The translations under genes and the position numbers were made by a program. From the NCBI GenBank assembly GCA_001466705.2, contig LATX02000199.1, positions 124,001 through 188,000 on the forward strand: a stretch of 64,000 bases of DNA, in the 5' to 3' direction. Positions 1 to 12,842 of this stretch are shown here, in pieces. How positions within the stretch are numbered: the first letter of the stretch is position 1; each line of letters starts with the position of its first letter. The notes beneath the pieces are model-generated. The model had not been told where the DNA came from and made no database searches. It was given only the letters and a program-made list of their open reading frames with translations. The DNA is from Moniliophthora roreri. Its lineage: Eukaryota; Basidiomycota; Agaricomycetes; Agaricales; Marasmiaceae.

Positions 1-2370
1 TCTCAACAAAAGGACCTCTGAACTTTAGCATCCGCTAAACGAACTCAAACTTGAGCTTGTAACTATTACGAAGGGAATCTCCTTTCAGAAGTAGTTAGGT
101 TAACGTTGCTGCGCAAGTAATGTAACATATATAGATTCAGAATGTATCCAATGAAGTATTGAGAACACCACATTGAAAACACTACATTGTGAAAGTGTCG
201 TTAGAAGTATCTGTAGTCCCTAATTATATTTCTACCATGCTTAGCACCTCCAAGAAGGCTATGAAAAAAGTAACATTCAGAACAGCAAGGATTGGATTGC
301 AATGTTCAACACTTACATTGGGGTTCTGGGGGCCACCCACTCTCTGGCATGGTTGCATCCCAAGACACTCGGCAACCATAACGAACTTGTATTCTGCTTT
401 CTTCAATTCTGGGATGGCAGTGTACATTGCATCTTTATTGTGCAAAAAAAGTTAGCCACTTGCTGCACCAGGTTAATAGTGATAGTTCATGTACACTGTA
501 ACCTCTGTGAACAAATAAAAAAAGATTAATGTCATTGCTGAAATCCACCAAGCTTCGACACTCACCCTTTGTCTCATGATTCAGCATGAGGATATTATTT
601 GGTTGTCGCTGGATAAGAGCAGCATAATCAGCCTTGATCTGATCTGCTGTATGACCTAGTGTATCGCTGGAGCTGGATTAGACTGTGTCTCGTTACAATA
701 CCTGTAAAGGTGTAGAGAGACTGAGGACTCACTCGAAGTCCCATTCAATAATACTCTGACCTCGGGCTGCAGAAACTTGATGCACAAGGTCGTTAAATTT
801 GCTGTATGCTGGCAAGGGTCACATCAGCAAAGTAGGGGTTGCATTGTATATATTGATATGCACAACATCTCATGAAAGCAGATGTAACACCAATGATCCT
901 GTCAAGGGCCTTTAGAGAAGGGTGTATGAGCATTGCTTTTGCGATCCTAATTGTGAGGAGATATTGACGTTCTACTCTCCACATCTCCTCATTAACTGTC
1001 TGAGTAGAAATAGACAAAAATCAATATGCAAGCTTTGAGTAAGAGCAGAAGGGCACCTACATTGATCCCAGCTAAGCGTGGTGAGGTCAGCATGTCCCCA
1101 AGTATGAGATGTGACCATATGTCCATTGTTGTATACGTGCTTGACCCAATTTATTGCATCTTGATTGTACATATAGTCATCTGATATCAGTTAGTCTTGA
1201 CGACTAGCATAAGGAAGCGCCATAGAACATACAGTTGTTACTGTCTGGTAGCTTGAAAAGTCAGTGGCTTGCCCTTGATGCTTGAGTCAGCGAAAGATGC
1301 ACTGAAGAAGAAAGTAGCATTGACACCTTGCTGCCCAAGAAACACTACGATCTCGTCGCTGTGAGGAATTACAATACTGGAAAGTTACTGCTGATAGGTT
1401 AAACCATGAACCTGTATATCCATGTGCCATCATCCTAAATAATAGATGTCAGAAAAGCAGAGCAGAGTCGGTGCGATGCAAAGAACTTACGAAAGTGAAA
1501 GCCACAATATGAGGCTGAGTACACAAGTAGTATACAGTAGCCAAAGCTTGGCACTTCTCTTTTGACACCCAATGCAATGAAGAGAGTCAGGAGCGGGAAT
1601 AATAGCTTCATTGCAAGGGTGGAGATGCTTCAAAAACAGAAGTGTTATATAGTCGATAGTGGGCACCAGGTCCTGAAATTGAGATTGTGTTGAACGAGAT
1701 GTTGAGAAGCTCCTGAATGGTTTCAAGCAATACATGCTATCATCAGTACTCGCTACATCAGGCTAGTGGGATGGCTGAAAGTGACACTACTTCAATCATC
1801 ATCACTCATTAGACAGTGTACGGGATATGATTTGTACCTGCACCCAGCCTCTACAAGCAATCCACCAATTTTGCCCAGCCCAGAGACCATATAGATGGAT
1901 AGCGAACCAAGTGCATGTGAGCAGGTCAAACTACTGTTGATGAGAAACGACTTGTGTGACTAGATGTCCTACGAAGAACTTGAAACGTAAATGAACTTTG
2001 ACCGATCGACTGGCTGCTCCAAATGTCATCTCATGACAGTGGGTTGCAGTCCATAATTCATTCTGTTGAAATTTTGTTTGAGCCTGCAGTGTTGAGGTGA
2101 TGGTTGAGGAAGGGTCAGAGCACCAGCAGAGCTGGAGAGATGCTGACAGCAGTTTCTTTCTCTACAACGTCCATGGGTACCCAAGGTAGCTCTGAGGCAT
2201 GCAACTTCAATGTTTCAAGATATGTCCAGACTCTGCAACAACTGGTGGGTAGACCACAAGTAACCAAGGATTTCCGAGTACTCCTTGATCACAGACTATG
2301 AGGAAGGCAACCTTGGGTTCAGATATATAACAGGTGTGTTGAACGTTTCCTTCTAGCTTTCTAAACATTA
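1..2370. other. No recognisable gene; short open frames only
   Basis: Only short frames (under ~90 codons) occur on both strands, often overlapping antisense to each other. I saw no domain, no consistent series of frames joined by GT-AG introns, and no repeat shared with the rest of the window. It is probably intergenic or old decayed sequence. Confidence 0.5.
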
Positions 2371-2499
2371 TTCAATGTTTGGCTCCTTTACAGCAAATCC
2401 CTCTACCTTCCAAAAGTCAGCCCTCTCACCAATAAAAATACTGAATACTCCAAATCTAAAACACAAACATGTGCACAGTTCAGCCTCACACTCCTCTTT

Positions 2500-2872
2500 C
2501 CGCCCACTCCTACACCCCCTGCAACATGTCCATTACCGGTGGCTGTGGCTTTTCATGAATATCATGACAGTGGCATGGTTGAGTATGGAGATGATGATCG
2601 TGGATATGACAAACACAGAAAATCATTCCCACCCAGTACAACACCTTCCCCTGCACCTACACCTCGTGATGTACTGGCCTCATCGGATTCAGATATGTCC
2701 AGTGATGAAGAATCTTACTGTTACTGTCGCTGATATCTCCCTCGCCTACATGTCCCACACCCATCATTTCCATGGAGGAGATGACAGAAGAGACATCTTA
2801 CCAACATGAAGAAATTGTTCCCAATATATCTCGATACAAGTCTGTCGTTCATGCTCTGAAAGTTAATAGGAG
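2500..2872 (+). pseudogene. Coding-like relic, Ser/Pro/Asp-rich, unknown
   Basis: From about 2500 to 2733 one plus-strand frame reads as a low-complexity, acidic and proline/serine-rich protein segment (SPAPTPRD, then SSDSDMSSDEES). It ends at a TGA near 2731. A second coding-like stretch (MEEMTEETSYQHEE) follows at about 2767-2872 in another frame and also runs into a TGA. The composition resembles a disordered region of a real protein more than random sequence, but no family is recognised. I infer a decayed gene or exon pair. Confidence 0.25.
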
Positions 2873-2909
2873 ATGAAAGAATGTCTCTCATTGGGAGCGG
2901 GTACACAAG

Positions 2910-4237
2910 TGTCCGGTAAGTTAACTAGGCAGCCCATTCTGAGCTTAGCTAGTCTCTCTCTTCCATGGAGTTGGAGGATGCTCATTGGCTTCCCCTTTTT
3001 CCAGGGTACTGGTCTCTAAGGCCACATAGAGGCCAAGCACCAGATCATCATCAAGACGGTCCTTATCAAGGGGCAAGAGAGAATATTCCTGCTGTGAGGA
3101 TGGTGCCTGTAAGGGAAATGATGCAGTGTTGTAACCTTGGGTATCAATACAGAAATCTGCTGTCAGTGTTACTCATCATCCGATGACCTGTGTTTGCCAG
3201 CACCAATTGTTCTTTCCTCTTGCACTCATCTTGGAAAATCCCAAAGGCGCTGCAGAATCCATTCTACACTCAGCCCATAGTCGAACATTGGAATTCTCCT
3301 CAGAAACAATGACTCACATCTACTATGATGAGTGGGGCTATTGAAATCAAGTGGAAATTCTAGCTTTTGGAGATTCAGGTTATGCAGTGAATGTACGTCG
3401 TCATTATCATGCCTTCAATTCACTCAATCTGACCTTTATTTTTCTTTAGGGGTCTAGCTGTAATGAGAGGAATGTACATGAGTCAGAGAGTAGGACAGTT
3501 CCACTTTGGGCTCCATGGTGAGTCTTCATTTGAAGATTCTTTGATTTTCTGCCTGACGAAGATCTGCATTAGTGTAAAGGCTCTTTTCATGGCCCAGCAC
3601 CTCTTCTCTCTGACCACTATTGGCACGGATACACAATGCCAAGCTCTCCTTATCACCCACACAAACCCTCATCCAAATTCCAAGTTTTGCAAACTTTCAG
3701 AGCCTCCTATCGTTGCATTGCAGTACAGCAAAGAACCCCATCCAATCATTGCTGCTCCTTGATCCCCCGCCCCTGCCAAGAACCCAGTCAACACACAAAT
3801 CCTCTGTGACGAAATCCAACGTGTTCACAGACAATGGTCGACAAGGTGAAAAACTACATGTCCCAGCTCAAACTTTTCTGTATGTGCAATGTCTACTGAA
3901 ACAAGTGTGGGACATGTCCAAGTGGGATATCAATGACCCGAAATGCAATGGAGACCCGACCTGGAGCTGGTATGGAAAATGCAGTGATGGAATGTAATGC
4001 TAGATGTTTTGATTATTGTGAGTTTTGACTGGTCTTCTTGCAATTGATTGATATGATTTTGACTTTTTGCACCAGTTAATAACAACAGTTATCGTGGTCT
4101 TCAATGTCATTACAAACCCTTCGAATCCCATGTATTGTCATCTCTACTGGTCAGACAGATGACCTGCTTTAATATCAGAGGCAGAAGATGTTCAGTTTTT
4201 CCTTCCATATTTCCGGTCTGAGCAGAGTCACAGATTC
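2910..4237. other. No recognisable gene
   Basis: Plus-strand open frames at 3463-3762 and 3620-3997 overlap in different frames and show no domain. Nothing else was recognised. Confidence 0.4.
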
Positions 4238-5545
4238 ATGTTCAGAAAGTCAAAGAATTGCAGACACTTTTGTCAGTTCCCTAACTGGTTGACCTCACTC
4301 TTTGCGATCGACCAATGTCTCGCAGATGGTGATTGGTCAGGCCTTGACATGTTCTTGGAGTCGCCCGGGAAGTTCAACTCACCGAGCGCTGGCATGTCTA
4401 CGTTGGTGGGTGGGTCCATCTGAGAAGAAAGGTGTATTGGATCTTTCCCGAGCTGCCTATCTGCCAGGCAGGTCTGAGAACTAGCTTCTCATATGCCTGT
4501 TGACACATCTAGTATTTGTGGAAGCCCTTCAATCACAACTGAGGTTATCGCTGTCCTTGCTAACGCTGACCCCCAATTTGTCTTGCATCAATTTGCTCAA
4601 TACAAGCTGTTGCACACAACCACAGGCATGCTGTCCTTCACCCAGCACTTTTCATTCAAACATCATCTGAGTACATGTTCATTGCTACCATAAACCAGTG
4701 ATGGTAAGAGCTGGGCATGATTGTGCAACTGGTGTTTGTGTTAGGAAATGGCTGTGGAACTGCACAGCTTCAAACAAGCCCAGAGTCAAGATGGCAACCA
4801 TGTTACGGACAGGTTTAGACGGGTTCAGACCATTCCAATACACAGAGCTGACCTTATCAATGGCCTGGATATGTTCTTTGCTCAATTAAACAGACAACTC
4901 CAGATCTGCAACAATCTACATAGCTTCGTATTGTCATACCATTCCCTATTGTCAATATTCTATGGATGCCCGAAGACTCAGCAGTTCGAAAGCAGGGTCT
5001 GTCTCTGCTACCCTCCTTTGAAGATGCATGGAGAACACACCCTTCATACAATAACTGTTGACACAATCGCGAGTGCCTGGCTTTTGTCATTTTCCCTGTC
5101 ACTGTGCATCAACAAGACAGACTGCAGTTCAACGTTGCTAACCAGCAAGCTTGGTCAACAGTTCATGGGGCTCATTCACAATCATATCTTGGGACACATA
5201 TTCACCAATATCTTCCCAGGAAACAGTCCTGTGTGGAACATTGATGTTGGCGAGTCATCGGAGTGGATTAGAGCGACAACCCAAGTTCAACAAATTGGGA
5301 ACCTCTCACCAGATTACTTTGAACCCATACCTGGTCCACAAGAGACTCCACCAGCTTCAGGTTGTATTGTGGAGTCACCTGGAATTTGGTACTCGATTGA
5401 TATCGCTATCCCAGATTCCCCTCTGGAGCAGTGTCATGCTTTACAAGTCGGAAGTCCTGCAGAGGACAATCATAGACAGGCGAAAACATTGTACAGCCAA
5501 ATTGACGATGATGTTGGGGGTGTAGGTGCTAATGAGCATGTATGA
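4238..5545 (+). pseudogene. Unknown protein relic, one frame with a few stops
   Basis: A single plus-strand frame stays largely open for 1.3 kb. It covers 4238-4423, 4493-4693 and 4748-5545, all congruent modulo 3, with a handful of stops between 4421 and 4747. The last part alone is a 265-codon open stretch. That extent is unusual for this AT-leaning region, so I infer a decayed gene. The sequence has scattered Cys, Trp and His but no motif I recognise, no signal peptide and no clear membrane segment. No start codon could be assigned. It could also be a chance frame. Confidence 0.3.
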
Positions 5546-6626
5546 CGGCATACTGGCTGCGCATCACCAAAGAGCAGACTGTAACCCTGCTTCACCTACC
5601 CCCGACTCTTTCCATCCAGGAATATTATCAAGAATTTGCAGCACCCCTGCATGAACAAAATCTTCACGCCATTGTTTTTGAACCAGCTTTCCATCAATCC
5701 ATCCACGCCTGCTGACAATCAACTCTTATTTCGTGTCGAACATCTAGCTTTGACAGCTCACCCACTGGAATTCAATTTTGCAGCTTTCAGATGTAGTAAA
5801 AACAAGGCAGCTGCTTTCGTGTTGGAGGCATGCCGTATTCATGTTCGTGTTCCTCGTAAAGGATCTTTCTGGGCACTTTAAAAATACAGGCATGTGTTTC
5901 AATATATCACGTATGCCAGTTTCTTGTTTTTGAGTATGTGTCCAAGCTATCAGTAGGTACAATGAGGAATACAGACTATTTTATTTGCCATCAAGACATG
6001 ACATGAATTGATATCGACTTTGGCTATTGGCTTCAGTTTCATTTGAGTGGCAGGTACTACTTGTTGTCCATGTAGGTGAAAGGTGAAATAGCCCTCATCT
6101 ATCTTTGGCCATCCTTTCCTTGCAGCAGCATTTGCGAAACCTCAGCATTGTAGAACTTCAACAGTTCTGGCAGAAGTGATAGTGTTTGTAGCTAGAATGG
6201 AAGGCAGGCATAAGGCCAGCATGACTTTCCTCGCCTGCCAAGTACTGATCACCAAAGCCTTTCTGCTCGACTAGGAGTCAGCTCCTCCTGTTGACAGCTA
6301 AGCCTTCAACAGAATTTTAAAGCCATGTGTGATGAGCTTCCTCACCTGATGAACTCATACTTGGCTTGGTGATAAGAGATAGTCATAGAGAAAAACAGAC
6401 TCCAGAATCGATATTGTGATGGAGTCTATCTCAACTTGTTCCTTTGTATCGCCCATGTCTCCCGTGTCAGAGCAGATACAGCAAGTTCCACAGGGTAGTA
6501 CATAACCAGACCTTGTAGATCCTGAGCAAATGTACTAGCATGCTGACTGGAATGGATAAAATATCCAGTGAGGGAACCTTTCTGGGAGTGGATGAACGGG
6601 ATAGAGGCTGCCGACATCCACAGTCC
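5546..6626. other. No recognisable gene
   Basis: Short frames on both strands only. No repeat or motif was recognised before the dispersed repeat that begins at 6627. Confidence 0.4.
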
Positions 6627-6989
6627 AATTCTGGGACAGCTGCTGATGAAAAAACAGGGAATGAAAACTACCAAGAAAATAAGGAATGAGATATACCTGA
6701 ATTTTGAGGATATCTCTGTTTTTCAAAGAATTCTCTTCACTTGTTGTTTCCCTTTCTTTTCTTTTCTTTTCTTTTCTTTTTCTCAACTGTTATCCTGGTT
6801 ATCCTTGAAAAATGAGAAATGAGGTCATTCTCCAGATTTCAGAGATAATATTTTCCCTTATAAGGTTGGCTCACCATCTTGGCTCACACACCCTCCTTTC
6901 ACTCTTACCCTCACTATGCCAGTCCGCCCTCTGGTCTGCTCACTGCTATGCTCACTAATGTTGATGCCGACTGCCCCTGAGTGCCTGGA
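6627..6989. repeat. Dispersed repeat R1, copy A (~0.36 kb)
   Basis: This ~363-bp block recurs in the same orientation at 31483-31850 with only scattered substitutions. It contains a (TTTTC)n tract near 6752-6780, a TTATAAGG TATA-like sequence near 6858 and a pyrimidine-rich stretch. Outside these limits the two flanks are unrelated, which defines the repeat. It could be a solo LTR fragment or a non-autonomous element. No target duplication could be fixed. Confidence 0.8.
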
Positions 6990-7403
6990 CATCGACAGCT
7001 GCGACTATGGGTACAGGCAATGTAAACAGTCTGGCATTATATGTGCACTCATCAGGTATGCTCTGCAGGCAGTAGATAATGTATTGTTGTATGTATCCTT
7101 TGGTGTATTAGCTACATCTCATGAAATAAAATTATATTTTCCTTATTTGCTCAATTTTCTATTGATTGGTTTCCAGCAAGCTTGAATTCCATCTGTTCCA
7201 GTCAAGCCATCCATTTTGGTGTATCAATGTGAGCAAGTTTTAGGTGAAACAGATAGTTCTGAACCAAAGTGTCATGAATTGGTGGTTTTTAGGAAAATGG
7301 TAAGGAATTGATTGTTCATAGGTAAAAGTAGATACAGTTTTTATAGTAAATTTTGTATTATATGTATGAAACACATTGGAATACTAGAGTTTGTATAGTA
7401 GCC

Positions 7404-9159
7404 AATAATATGTCGAACCTAGAAAAGACCCACTTTTATTTATTTTACACTATTTCTGAATCAGAACACTTTAATATGACATGAGATAACAGGTAATAAG
7501 AACTAGAGTGAGCCCAGTCTGCTAGTCATTGCCTTAGAGAAGCAGTGGTACCTTAGAAAGTACAAAGAGCTATATGATACACTATACAGAGGTGTCTAAG
7601 CTGTACTTTCTAACCTATCTAAGTATCAGATCCAAAGCAGATCACTCCTGAAACCTGTAGGGAATCTAACTATGGCCCAATGAACACATTGGCTAGTTAA
7701 CCAAGCTCTCAAAAGTGCTATCAATGGGATTTTAACTTCTACTTTACTTTTCTATGACATCTGCAAAGTGCAAGCTGCAGTCAAACAGTACAGAGGTACT
7801 TAGAGGAGACATCAAAACAGAAAGACGACTTAGAACAGGAACGATCATAGAATGATCCTCCTCCAAAGTCAATATATGGATCAGAGTTAAAGCAGGCAAT
7901 TTCTTAATAAAGAATTCACTGGTGGCTAAACAATATGCGATGAGCAAACTAGGTACAAAGCCTGCTCAGAAAGACAGAAATCACTTCTGAAGGACATCTA
8001 CTACCTACAGACAGATACAATGAGACATATGAAGAATATCTAATGTGCAAGAAATCCTAAATAAGACCAAGTGTGCATTGTCAAAGAAGATCGGAACAAT
8101 AACAGCATGTTCTGACCTTGGAAAATTTGGCATCTAGGCCACTGCCGATGTGCAGATACTAGAAAAGGGAAATGCTGTCAAAAGATGGGATGGATACAGC
8201 CATCCGCTCATAGATACCTGACTTAGAAAAGGGAAAATACAAATTATAGAGTCTAGAACACCTGGAGGCATAGATACCTGCGTGGATATGGTCAGATACC
8301 CTAGTGGCCAGACTCCATGACATCCGAATAATCCCTCTTTTAGTATCTCAGTCACTCATTTGTCATTTCCTGAATTATCAGACCATATTTATAATTTTCT
8401 GTAGATATATTCCTTGGACCATATATAAGAACAGCTAGATATTTGTACATACTCAAGTAACTCTGCCCCCTCTGATTGTGAATACATGACAAGTTTATTT
8501 GGTGTATAAATTTGTGTGCCATTCCAGTTTTGCTTCCTCACTACAGGCCCTGGAGATTGGTCCTGAGTGACTCCAGAGAGATAGAAATCTGATAATGAAC
8601 TTGTGTTGTAAGAGATAAGAGTAACATCTTGAGTGCATTATAGCACTTTTCTAAGAGAGACTTTACACCAAGAAGGAGCCTTGGGCACTTGGAGTGTGGC
8701 CTGTGTGTGTATCAGGTTGTGACACACTTAGAGTCTTAGCAAGGGGTGTGCCTGCACTGAACTCTTTGTAGAAATTGGTCTAGGACCTTTTCCAGTACAC
8801 TGTGTGCTGTAGTTATCTTGAAGAAGTCTTAAACTCTGTAGGGTCAGACTATATTGGCTATTGAGTCTTTGTATGGGACTGTAGCTCTTGTGTTTGTGCT
8901 TTATGCACTGTGTTCTTTGTGTTTTGTGTGTGTGTTTGCCCAATAAACCCATTTTAAACCCATCTATACTCCTCTGGAGGTGAACACTGTGAAGTAGAAC
9001 ACTTCAATAAGAGAGAATCAACCTAGCTAAGAGTTTTGTTGGCATTCTAAGTGCAGTAACTCTGATCACATTGATCCACACTTGCACAACAGCTGAGTTA
9101 GACTTTTGGAGGTTATCTTTTGGGTAGTTTTCCACTAGTCCTAACTTAGACAAATTACT
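7404..9159 (+). repeat. Dispersed repeat R2, copy A (1.76 kb)
   Basis: This block matches 36025-37782 in inverted orientation over its whole length, with substitutions and few indels. Its ends are ATAATATGTCG and TTAGACAAATTACT, so the outer bases form a poor inverted repeat (ATAATATGTC against AGTAATTTGTC). It starts internally with TGTC and ends GACA, which is LTR-like. It also holds a TATATAAGA box near 8421 and AATAAAC near 8942. Short frames inside are not conserved between the copies and look non-coding. A solo LTR or a non-autonomous DNA element are both possible. Confidence 0.8.
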
Positions 9160-9306
9160 GATTCCTCTGAGAACCAAAGAAACAAAACTGAAACAAATAG
9201 AGGTAAGCTTGCTATAGCTGGTTGTTCTTTGAATCTGTTGCTAACTTCCAATAAAGTCAGCTATTGAAGTTCCTACACTGCTACTTCTTCAGCCTCTAAC
9301 CAGCAA

Positions 9307-9717
9307 TTGTCACTTATCGAAGCACTTGATTCAGCCAACAATCGATTGTTGGGAAATAGAAATGCAGACCTCTCAATGCCCACCAAGAAGTCTGTCATCT
9401 GGAAAAGACCAGCCAAATTCCCAATGCCATTACCTACTCCTCCTGAATCCTCCCCTGCTAAACCAGTGACACCGCAAGCTAACCAGCCTAACCAGCTGAT
9501 GCTGCATAGGGGCTCCAGTGCTGCCTTGGCAATCATGATCTCTGATGATGACAGTGACGAAGATACAGGTGCCAAATTACCTCACAACCATGCACTCTCT
9601 CCAATTGAACTGTTTTCTGATAATGAAGTTGCACCTTCCACATCGTTCAAGCATAAAAGAGGTGATGTTGGCAGGTCTAACAGCAAACGTAAAAAGGCAA
9701 ACATAGATGGTAGATGA
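9307..9717 (+). CDS. Hypothetical acidic/basic nuclear-type protein
   Basis: A 136-codon open frame ends at a TGA at 9715-9717. The first in-frame ATG lies downstream of the nominal left end, so the true start or an upstream exon is uncertain. Visible features are a proline-rich stretch (MPLPTPPESSPAKPV), a hydrophobic-acidic patch IMISDDDSDEDTG and a second one IELFSDNE, both like SUMO-interaction motifs, and a basic tail KRKKANIDGR that could act as a nuclear signal. Composition is compatible with a real protein or the last exon of one. No enzymatic domain is visible and the family is unknown. Confidence 0.4.
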   Translation: MSLIEALDSANNRLLGNRNADLSMPTKKSVIWKRPAKFPMPLPTPPESSPAKPVTPQANQPNQLMLHRGSSAALAIMISDDDSDEDTGAKLPHNHALSPIELFSDNEVAPSTSFKHKRGDVGRSNSKRKKANIDGR

Positions 9718-10381
9718 GTTATACGTATTTGTGGACCATACGTAGCATAGGATACATGTCCTCTATTTTCTTGATGCAATCAATATATGAACTGATCTAG
9801 AATAGACTTTGAGCATACCAGTCAAATACAGAAGATTATAATAAACCTGAGACCAGTATACATCCATGAACAATCCTTGGTCGCTCCATTGTCTCTTTCT
9901 GCTAAGTTCTGCCGCATTTGACATTCTGTGATTTCTGGACCTCCTTTCATTTTTCTCCAGTGTGTGCTGCAGTGTATTGCCCAGGTGATGCAGAATATTC
10001 TGAGCAATTCAGTTCAGCATAAGCTATAGCTTCAGTCATAACAGTTGACCACCCTCACTGTGATATGATGTGTAAGTCATGCTGGGTTTGATGCTCTTGT
10101 ATTTCTGTTCCTTCCTGATCCATCTTCTCCAGTGGCCCCTCCAGAATATTGACGAGGTAAGGCACAATATCCTGAACAGTTCAGTTCAGAATAAGCTACA
10201 ACGTCAGTTGTAGCAGTTGGCTGCCCTAACCATGAATTTCATGATTTGTCAGCTTTGCTCCAGTCCAAATGTACCCAAATTAGATGCTAGAGTGAAGTGC
10301 ATTGGATCAAATTCACTATTAATTGATATATAGATGTACAAATCTAGCTAATTACAAGTAAATTACGCAAGTATAGGCAAA
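9718..10381. repeat. Spacer with a degenerate ~173-bp tandem repeat
   Basis: A segment around 9991-10060 (TTCAGTTCAGCATAAGCTA and neighbours) is repeated in diverged form around 10165-10240 (TTCAGTTCAGAATAAGCTA), about 173 bp further on. Similarity extends over roughly 100 bp. No gene was recognised in the spacer. Confidence 0.5.
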
Positions 10382-12575
10382 CTAAAACCACTTCTTCAGA
10401 CACCTCTTCTGGAGAGACCCAGTAAACCTGTTGTCCTCTGAACAATCCTTGGTTTTTCTCTGCTGCTTTGGCCGATCTAGCACTCCACTGTCAGGTTCCG
10501 GCTCAGGAGCCCAATGTTTGACTCTGGCCATAGTGATATTATCATCACCTGTTTCATCCATTCTGTTCAATTTCCCTGACCTGACCTTCCCTGAAGCAAC
10601 AGTTCCAGATGCACTGGATGCACTGCCTACTGCTGCCTTGCCTTTTGGTCCATGATGCCTTCTTGCCACTCCCTTTCTAATGACATCTCCTTCTTCAATA
10701 CCGTTCAATTGGTTCACTGCCTGAGGAGTTGAGTCACTGCTGTCAACCACCATAGAATCATCCAGTGCTGGTAAGTCCCCAACCACCTCAACAAAGGCAT
10801 CTTGGTCAGGGAGAATGGGGGAATGGGAGTCATCCGCTATCATTTGATCAGCCTCAGGTTCAGGAGGGTGAGTAACTTCAATGAATGGATTACTCTTGGC
10901 ACCACCACTGAGAGCACCAGGGTCAGTACTGGAACTAAGTCATGCAGGAGGAATTGGTGACATCGCAGAATGTGAACCAGAAGGCAGAGTGGGGTTATCA
11001 GGAGTAGGAGTAGGGTTCAGTATCAGGGATGGTGATATAACTTGTCCTGGTGATTTCACAGGTGTTGTAGAACCCGAGATAACCCTATTGCAAGAAGGAG
11101 ATAGAAGGTATGTAGGTTGCTTAGAGAGGCATGCGAGATCTTCGACCCTGATACCACCACCATCGTCGTTAATGCCCTCATCTGACTTCGAAAATTTGGA
11201 TTCAGTAGCGAGCCATATCAATTGTCTAGAATGCATTACTTGGAAAGCGATAATTACCCAGGCTATTCTATCGACTGCACCAATCTCCACACTAGCCCAA
11301 TCAGCCAGGCTGTCAATAGATATGTGCTTCTCCTCCATGGAAGCCAATACTTCTGGTCTAAGGAATGAAGCAGCTTGTGCAACAACGTGAGCCCAGAGAA
11401 GAGTGGAATGCATCGAGGACTGCGATGATGTTTCTGCTTGCAGAAACAAGATAAGCTAGTGTCTCGGTTAATGGCAATAACTTACCCCACAATGCCTCCA
11501 TAAACAACTCAACATGTAGACAACAGTTATCCATAGACCAAGTCTTCTCGAACGGATGCAGAATGTAATGGCTGTGTTCATCCTGCTCAAATTTCAATCA
11601 GTAAAGTGTAGTAAGATTTGCTAACGACAAGTAAATCAGCACCCATTGGTAGGCCAACATGCATACACTTACATTTGAGTTCTTTAGACACCAATCTGTC
11701 CCATTCATCTCCCAGAGATGCAAAAAGATCCTCGCTCATATGTGTAGCAAATCCATATGGGTTGAACCTTGAGTACAAGGGTTAGCTAGACAGTGAGAAA
11801 TAATCTAATAACTCACAACTTCTTCTCAGTCATGCCCTGTTCATTGTACCAACTCCTGATGACAAAGAACATGGCTTCACCAATCTGACCCATGCCATGG
11901 CCACAATGCCAATTTAAGAAAGCCCCGATGTCAGCCATGATCATTTGCTGGTTTCTAGGCAATCTTGATAAGTATAGTAGCAAACGAACTTTCAAAGACT
12001 CTTACTGGTAGATTGACCGTGTTTTGAGGCCCTTCAGCTCAGCTTTATCCTTCATTGCCTTTGCCTCCAAGGCCCAATGGTCTCCTTCTACTTCCGGAAG
12101 GCCTTGCCACTTCTTGCTGATCTCCCATTGCAATAGAGCAACAAGCAGTTCATCATCTGCATGCTCACCTTCAGAGTCGTTCCCTTTTGCATTGCAAAGT
12201 TCTGTGCTGACTTCATCTTTCACTGACTGAAAATAAAGTCCATAGCTATACACCTGTGTGTCACCAGTTGCAAGCATGGTGGTGGTGGGTGCTGCCTTGG
12301 TGCTCTGACCTTGTTTTACAGTGTTGTTGAATTTCAAATCTTTCCATTTCTTCCTCAGTTTCTATCCATATGTTGAATAAGAAAATAATGTCAAGCTAAG
12401 AAAGTTTTAAATGTACATCTTGCCATTCCTTAGGTCTGTCTTGTTCTCTGAAGAATCGCTCGAATTGTGCTTGCATCGACTGTTTGAAGAGAGCTTCAAG
12501 TTGAACAAGAGTCACCCCCAGCTCAGTGCACTTGTCTTTAGAATTGGAGAGTAACAGGAACCAGAGTTCTTTTTG
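10382..12575 (-). pseudogene. Six-exon orphan gene with one internal stop codon
   Basis: On the minus strand, exons 12575-12417, 12361-12006, 11963-11817, 11767-11629, 11585-11486 and 11436-10382 join in frame through GT-AG introns of about 38-61 nt. The reconstructed frame is 652 codons ending TGA at 10382. The only break is a TGA at 10940-10942. In context (PPA-stop-LSSS) an arginine CGA codon would fit, so a single C-to-T change is the likely cause. The N-terminal part is charged (LRKKWKDLKF). The middle carries a Gly/Met/Trp-rich block (GHGMGQIGEAMFF) and WDRLVSK. The C-terminal third is Ser/Pro/Gly-rich and disordered. The start is not fixed; an upstream exon is likely beyond the acceptor at 12576. 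It resembles orphan families expanded in mushroom genomes, but I cannot name a function. It may be inactive, or the stop may be an assembly error. Confidence 0.6.
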
Positions 12576-12842
12576 CTAAGTTCAAATCCAACATTCCTGA
12601 TCGCGCATAAAAGATCCTGCTTTGAGTTGCCTCCCGTCCAGCTGGAATTCCTGAGTTGGCCAAGCAGGAAATGTCTGACAACAGAGTTTGTCAGTCCATT
12701 TAGGATCAAGCTTCTTGCCTTGTGGCATATTGTGGCATTACAAAGTTGTGTGCAAGTAGCAAGAAGGGGTGAATATGGGACAAATATGAGATCCTAGCAT
12801 ATCGAGATTGTAATATAAGTGAGATGAACACCAAAGCAGAAC
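12576..12842. other. Upstream region of the orphan gene, exon not resolved
   Basis: Coding-like minus-strand fragments occur here but I could not find splice sites that join them to the exon starting at 12575. Confidence 0.3.

Noticed and set aside
8134..8355. Frame shared by both R2 copies (also 36832-37053)
   Set aside because: Many amino-acid-changing differences between the copies and no domain. It behaves as non-coding repeat sequence.
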